NCBI GenBank assembly: GCA_902780405.1
Contig: CACZFI010000003.1
Span: forward strand, 248,001-312,000
Direction: 5' to 3'
DNA: 64,000 nt
Origin: an uncultured Lachnospiraceae bacterium
GTDB lineage: Bacteria; Bacillota; Clostridia; Lachnospirales; Lachnospiraceae
This document shows positions 59,935-64,000 of this stretch, one piece after another. The notes below the pieces were generated by a model. The model saw only the letters and a list, made by a program, of their open reading frames with translations. It had not been told where the DNA came from and made no database searches. Position 1 is the stretch's first letter. Every line of letters starts with the position of its first letter. A program made the translations under genes and the position numbers.

Positions 59935-61353
59935 TTAGTCAGTCAGATCCTCTCCGTTGGTTGCGATCACCTTCTTATACCAGTAGAAGGAATCCTTGCG
60001 GTAGCGCTTCATATCCTTAAGTTCGAACTCGTCGCGGTTCACGTAGATGAAGCCGTATCGTTTCACGATGCCTTCGTGCGTGGATACGAGATCGATAGCA
60101 GACCAGGGGCAGTAGCCCATCATTTCACAGCCTTCTTCGGCTGCAATCTTCAGCTGCTCAATGTGTTTTCTCAGATATTCGATACGATAGTTATCGTGAA
60201 TCTTTCCGTCTTCGGTAAGCGTGTCGTATGCCCCGAGACCGTTCTCCGTGATGATCATCGGAAGGTGATAACGGCTGTAGATCTCGCGGATGGTCGCACG
60301 GAAACCGTCGGGATCGATCTCCCAGCCGAACTCCGTACGAAGGAGGTTGGGATTGGGGAAGGCCTTGTAGACACCCTTCTCGGTAGCACCGGACTGCTGA
60401 TCTACCTTACCGGATGCTGCGTCTTCGCTTCCATCGTCCCACTCCACGGTGGAGGTATTGTAATAGTTAAATCCGATGAAATCGGGTTTTGCGGCTTTCA
60501 TGATTTCCATATCGCCGTCTTCGATTTCGGGGATGGCGTCATGCTCTTCCAAATATTTCCAAACCAGATTGTTGTAGATTCCGTATACAGCCATATCCAG
60601 GTAAAGCCAGTTCCGGATGGCGTTGAAATTCTGTGCGGCCAGATTATCCTTGGGCTTGCAGCTTGCGGGATAGATCAGGGAGATGTTGGGTGCGGGACCG
60701 ATCTTGGCACCGGGGAGCATCTCGTGGCAGAGCTTCATGACCTTGGCCTGCGCCAAGAGCATGTGGTGATTGTCCTGATAGAGTTTCTTCACCTTGTTGG
60801 TGACGCCGGTGAAATCAGAGGTTCCGATGGCTTCACCGACCAGGGTGAGCATATTCTGCTCATTGATGGTGAGCCAGTATTTCACGCGGCTGCCGTAGTT
60901 TTCAAAGAGGATCCGCGCAAAGTTTACAAAGTCATCCACGATGTCGCGTCTGCTCCAGCCGCCCATCTTTTCAAGCGCGTCCGGGAGGTCAAAGTGAAAC
61001 ATGGTGACAAGCGGTTCGATGTTGTACTTGAGGCAGGTATCGATCACGTTGCTGTAGAAGTCGATGCCCTCCTGATTGATCTCGCCTCTGCCGGTGGGGA
61101 GGATTCTGGTCCACGCGATGGAGAAGCGGAAGGTTTTGAATCCCATCTCTGCCATCAAAGCGATGTCTTCTTCGTAGTGATTGTAGAAATCGGCGCAGAC
61201 TTCGAAGCCGCTGGTTCCGGCCGGGATTTCCTTGGTGTCCTGTACGCTCGGACCCTTGCCGTGGGAGAGGTTCTCGCCCTCAACCTGGTAAGCGCTTGTA
61301 GACGCGCCCCAGAGAAAGTCTTTCGGAAGCGGGGTGTGTTTTGTGATGATCAT
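59935..61353 (-). CDS. Glycoside hydrolase family 1, probable 6-phospho-beta-glucosidase
   Basis: A 472-residue TIM-barrel enzyme. The catalytic acid/base is Glu165 in LTINEQN and the nucleophile Glu370 in IITENG. Near the C-terminus S424...K431-R-Y433 in VSTHEGIVKRYGFIYV fits the phosphate-binding S-x6-K-x-Y pattern of 6-phospho-beta-glucosidases. It should split cellobiose 6-phosphate or aryl glucoside phosphates in the cytosol. The ROK kinase gene 25 bases upstream could supply the phosphorylated sugar. TTAGGAGG precedes the ATG. Plain beta-glucosidase remains possible. Confidence 0.92.
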   Translation of the reverse strand: MIITKHTPLPKDFLWGASTSAYQVEGENLSHGKGPSVQDTKEIPAGTSGFEVCADFYNHYEEDIALMAEMGFKTFRFSIAWTRILPTGRGEINQEGIDFYSNVIDTCLKYNIEPLVTMFHFDLPDALEKMGGWSRRDIVDDFVNFARILFENYGSRVKYWLTINEQNMLTLVGEAIGTSDFTGVTNKVKKLYQDNHHMLLAQAKVMKLCHEMLPGAKIGPAPNISLIYPASCKPKDNLAAQNFNAIRNWLYLDMAVYGIYNNLVWKYLEEHDAIPEIEDGDMEIMKAAKPDFIGFNYYNTSTVEWDDGSEDAASGKVDQQSGATEKGVYKAFPNPNLLRTEFGWEIDPDGFRATIREIYSRYHLPMIITENGLGAYDTLTEDGKIHDNYRIEYLRKHIEQLKIAAEEGCEMMGYCPWSAIDLVSTHEGIVKRYGFIYVNRDEFELKDMKRYRKDSFYWYKKVIATNGEDLTD

Positions 61354-61378
61354 GGAAACCTCCTAACTGACTAACTGA

Positions 61379-62350
61379 TTAGTCAAGCATGCCGTGTTGC
61401 TGTTTGAAGTTACAGAGCGCACCGAGCAGATTGGAATCATTTCGGAACTTGCAGGTATCGATTCGAATGTCTCCGTAGATCTGGGAGGAGATTCGAACCA
61501 GGCGTTTGATGTATCGATCGACACCCGCAAGGAAGGCCGGCTCGGCACTGATGCCGCCTCCGAAGAGGATGATGTCCGGATTGAGGATGGTGTACACGTT
61601 GATGGCAAATTTAGCGATCTCATAGTAGAAGTCCTCCAGGAGATCCTGCATCTCTTTGTCACCGTCTTTGGCCCACTTGTAGATCAGTTCGCCGTTCACG
61701 TCCTCGTAGGCAAGACCTTTTAGCTTGGCCGCGCGGAAACACAGAGAACTGGTGGCCATATAGGTTGAGGCGATGGGGGCTTTGTCCTCAAAGGCGGTCA
61801 GCACGGATTTGTGATCGCCGATGGGGATGTAATCGTCAATCCTGTCGCGATCCACGTGTGTCAGGACGAAGGAAAATTCTCCGGCGAGCATATCTTTTCC
61901 GTGGTGGACCTTGCCGTCAATGACAACGCCGCCGCCGACGCCGGTTCCCAACGCTACGATGACTGCGCATTTTGCGCCCTTGGCACTTCCCATCCAAACC
62001 TCGGCAAGTGCAGCTGCCTTTGCATCATTCTCGATGGAAACGGCTACACCGTCGCAGGCATCGGAGATGATGGAAGCAAGAGGAAGATCCCGCATATAGT
62101 AGATAGCACCGCCGATGATCACATGGCCTTTTTCGACATCGATCTGACCGGGGAGGTCCATGGCGATACCTTCTACTTCGCCTTTTGCTTTAAAGGTTTG
62201 GTAAACGGAGACAATGATGGACATAAATTCGTCCAGCGTGCTTTCCGGTCCGACGGGAGTCTTGTGCTTTCCTTTTTCAATGATCTCACCTTCGCCGGTC
62301 ATCCAGGCATATTTGATAAAAGTTCCGCCTACATCAAAAACAAGGAACAT
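61379..62350 (-). CDS. ROK-family sugar kinase, probable beta-glucoside kinase
   Basis: About 323 residues from the ATG at 62350, which has AAGGAGG seven bases upstream; the frame is open 13 codons further. The ATP loop is FLVFDVGGTFIKYAW, the catalytic base lies in IENDAKAAALAE, and ALGTGVGGGVVIDGKVHHG marks the sugar-binding segment. The CxCGxxGC zinc motif of ROK glucokinases is absent, as in beta-glucoside kinases. Together with the GH1 gene it suggests that a disaccharide enters unphosphorylated and is phosphorylated inside. No transporter gene is present in the window. Confidence 0.9.
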   Translation of the reverse strand: MFLVFDVGGTFIKYAWMTGEGEIIEKGKHKTPVGPESTLDEFMSIIVSVYQTFKAKGEVEGIAMDLPGQIDVEKGHVIIGGAIYYMRDLPLASIISDACDGVAVSIENDAKAAALAEVWMGSAKGAKCAVIVALGTGVGGGVVIDGKVHHGKDMLAGEFSFVLTHVDRDRIDDYIPIGDHKSVLTAFEDKAPIASTYMATSSLCFRAAKLKGLAYEDVNGELIYKWAKDGDKEMQDLLEDFYYEIAKFAINVYTILNPDIILFGGGISAEPAFLAGVDRYIKRLVRISSQIYGDIRIDTCKFRNDSNLLGALCNFKQQHGMLD

Positions 62351-62419
62351 AGATACACCTCCTTCATATGAAACGGACCGGCTGATCACGAAAGCCGACC
62401 GTTATGGTTCCGGGATGAA

Positions 62420-64000
62420 TTACATTTGATCGGGACATTCGATACCAAGTAATGCCATGGCATCGTTGATGGTCTTTCTTGTGATATGTACGAGGGTTGC
62501 ACGTGCATTTCGAACACTTTCATCCTCGACGTTGATGCGGTCCGCATCATAGAATTTGTTAAATGCCTGTGCCACATCGACAGCAAATCTTGCGACTACG
62601 AAGGGCTCGTAGCGCTCTGCCGCATCGGATACCACCTTCGGGAATCTGGAGATTTCCTTTAAGAGATCCACGGCTGCAGGCGTTGTGAGTACGGAGTAAT
62701 CGATATCCTCCGAGGGAGTAAAGCCTTCGAGTCCGCGAAGGATACTTGCGCAGCGGGCATGTGTGTACTGTACATAGGGACCTGTTTCGCCGGCGAAGTT
62801 TAAGAGCTTGTCCCACTTGAAGGAAACGTCCTTGATTCGCTGGTTATAAAGGTCGTTGAATAAGACGGCACCGACACCGACCTGACGCGCAACCTCATCC
62901 TTGTTCGGAAGATCCGGATTCTTCTCCTCGATGATCTCCTTGATCTTGGAGATGGCCTCAAGCAGGATGTCCTCCGCATAGATGATATTACCGCTTCTGG
63001 TGGAAAGCTTCTCACCGGAGAGACTTACCAAACCGTAGGGAATGTGTACCAAGGCCTCGGGCGCCCACTCGTTGCCGAGCAGCTCGATAACCTTGAACAC
63101 CTGAGCGAAGTGGAGCTTCTGCTCCTGGCCCGTGACATAGAGGCACTTTGTGAAGTTGTAGTTTTCCTTGCGGTAGAAGATGGCGGCAAGATCACGTGTT
63201 GCGTAGATGGAACTTCCGTCGTTCTTTACGATAAGGCAGGGAGCCATGTCGTAGGCGGACAGGTCTACGATCTTTGCGCCGTCGCTTTCGGTGAGCAGTC
63301 CCGCATCGGAGATGCGCTTGATCACATCGTCGGTCATGTTGCGGTAGAAGCTCTCGCCGGTAAAATGGTCGAACTCGATACCGAGCAACTTGTAGGTCTT
63401 CATGAACTCTTCGAGGCTGATATCCTTGAACCACTGCCAGATGGAAAGTGCTTCTTCATCGCCCTGCTCCATGCGGGCAAACCAGGAACGCGCCTCATCG
63501 TTTAAGGAGGGATCCTTCTCTGCCTCATCGTGGAACTTGACATAGAGGCGCATCAATTCCGCTACGCCCTCTTTCTTCACGGCTTCCTCGCTGCCCCAGT
63601 TCTTATAAGCTACGATCAGCTTGCCGAACTGTGTGCCCCAGTCGCCGATATGATTAATGCGTTCGACATGATAGCCGAGCTTCTCATGAATCTTGTAAAG
63701 AGAGTTTCCGATGATGGTGGTACGCAGGTGTCCCACATGGAAATTCTTGGCTACGTTCGGTGAGGAGTAGTCGATGCAGATGGTCTTGCCCTCGCCTTCT
63801 TTTGAGGAACCGTAATCGTCCGCAAGCATCTCCTTCACGAGACCTTCCACAAAGGTATCCTTCTTCACGAAGAAGTTCAGGTAAGCACCCTCGACTTTGA
63901 TCTCTGAGAGAAAATCTACATCACCGATGGCGGCAGCAACTTCGGATGCGATCACCTGCGGAGCCTTGCGCATGGTCTTGGCGAGGCGGAAGCAGGGAAA
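62420..64000 (-). CDS. argS: Arginyl-tRNA synthetase, 5' end outside the window
   Basis: Class I synthetase for arginine. The frame continues past the first internal ATG at 63973 to the window edge with FPCFRLAKTMRKAPQVIA, the normal N-terminal region, so only the first part of the gene is missing. The HIGH-type motif is SPNVAKNFHVGHLRTT and the KMSKS-type loop is LSGEKLSTRSGN. The C-terminal anticodon-binding domain ends ALLGIECPDQM. It is on the lagging strand relative to the origin. The ROK kinase gene follows after 69 bases with only a weak hairpin between, so readthrough is likely. Confidence 0.96.
   Translation of the reverse strand, partial: FPCFRLAKTMRKAPQVIASEVAAAIGDVDFLSEIKVEGAYLNFFVKKDTFVEGLVKEMLADDYGSSKEGEGKTICIDYSSPNVAKNFHVGHLRTTIIGNSLYKIHEKLGYHVERINHIGDWGTQFGKLIVAYKNWGSEEAVKKEGVAELMRLYVKFHDEAEKDPSLNDEARSWFARMEQGDEEALSIWQWFKDISLEEFMKTYKLLGIEFDHFTGESFYRNMTDDVIKRISDAGLLTESDGAKIVDLSAYDMAPCLIVKNDGSSIYATRDLAAIFYRKENYNFTKCLYVTGQEQKLHFAQVFKVIELLGNEWAPEALVHIPYGLVSLSGEKLSTRSGNIIYAEDILLEAISKIKEIIEEKNPDLPNKDEVARQVGVGAVLFNDLYNQRIKDVSFKWDKLLNFAGETGPYVQYTHARCASILRGLEGFTPSEDIDYSVLTTPAAVDLLKEISRFPKVVSDAAERYEPFVVARFAVDVAQAFNKFYDADRINVEDESVRNARATLVHITRKTINDAMALLGIECPDQM

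Noticed and set aside
59812-61374. A 520-codon open frame on the plus strand
   Set aside because: It is the antisense of the GH1 gene, whose frame has all family motifs. The antisense protein shows none and begins inside a repeat.

Overview
The window looks like the origin-proximal part of the chromosome of a low-to-mid-GC Firmicute of class Clostridia, most likely Lachnospiraceae; I cannot name the genus. Reasons: the order rpmH-rnpA-yidD-yidC-jag diverging from dnaA-dnaN-yaaA-recF-gyrB-gyrA, the mnmE/mnmG/rsmG/parA/parB block, clostridial-type FeoB accessory proteins, and DUF4446 and DUF3881 proteins. Genes left of about 44.5 kb run almost all on the minus strand and those to the right mostly on the plus strand up to 59 kb, as expected if replication starts in the dnaA-rpmH gap (DnaA boxes at 44.6-44.7 kb). 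Five parS sites lie just upstream of parA and a sixth lies before serS.

Region by region. 0-5.4 kb: transsulfuration genes (metC-like, malY-like), a diguanylate cyclase, a LysR regulator and pyruvate kinase. 5.4-13.6 kb: a metal island with feoAB, two small Feo accessory proteins, a divergent DtxR-type repressor, a MacB/FtsX-like ABC exporter with its TetR regulator, and the deletion remnants of two metal transporters (ZIP and P1B-ATPase). One inverted-repeat operator type recurs four times here. 13.7-14.3 kb: tRNA-Cys, tRNA-Asn and tRNA-Ser with two palindromic repeats between Asn and Ser. 14.4-19.4 kb: rdgB, a papain-like protease, an rlmL-like methyltransferase and pgi. 19.4-20.3 kb: an AT-rich foreign-looking gene (possible PBECR-type nuclease) followed by a candidate structured RNA. 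20.4-27.7 kb: rsmA, tatD, membrane proteins, an acyltransferase, malQ and an aminotransferase. 27.9-32.4 kb: a very large GGDEF-like/EAL/hybrid kinase/HPt protein and its response regulator. 32.5-35.7 kb: class I fumarase, with its two subunit genes separated by a DUF4153 membrane protein. 35.7-53.5 kb: the origin core, RNA-modification genes and tRNA-Arg. 53.6-54.7 kb: long hairpin repeats, a second group of DnaA-box-like sites and parS. 54.8-59.3 kb: parAB, DUF4446, serS, DUF3881. 59.3-59.9 kb: a dense mosaic of inverted repeats. 59.9-64 kb: 6-phospho-beta-glucosidase, ROK kinase and argS (cut by the window edge).

The least explained material is the palindromic repeat DNA: two 64-bp repeats between tRNA genes whose differences are almost all base-pair-preserving, a 33-bp stem whose only imperfections are G-T pairs, and two long hairpin elements (53.6 and 59.7 kb) that share a core but have different yet self-complementary ends. 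The rest is mainly well-known housekeeping content. No CRISPR array, prophage or intact insertion sequence was seen.
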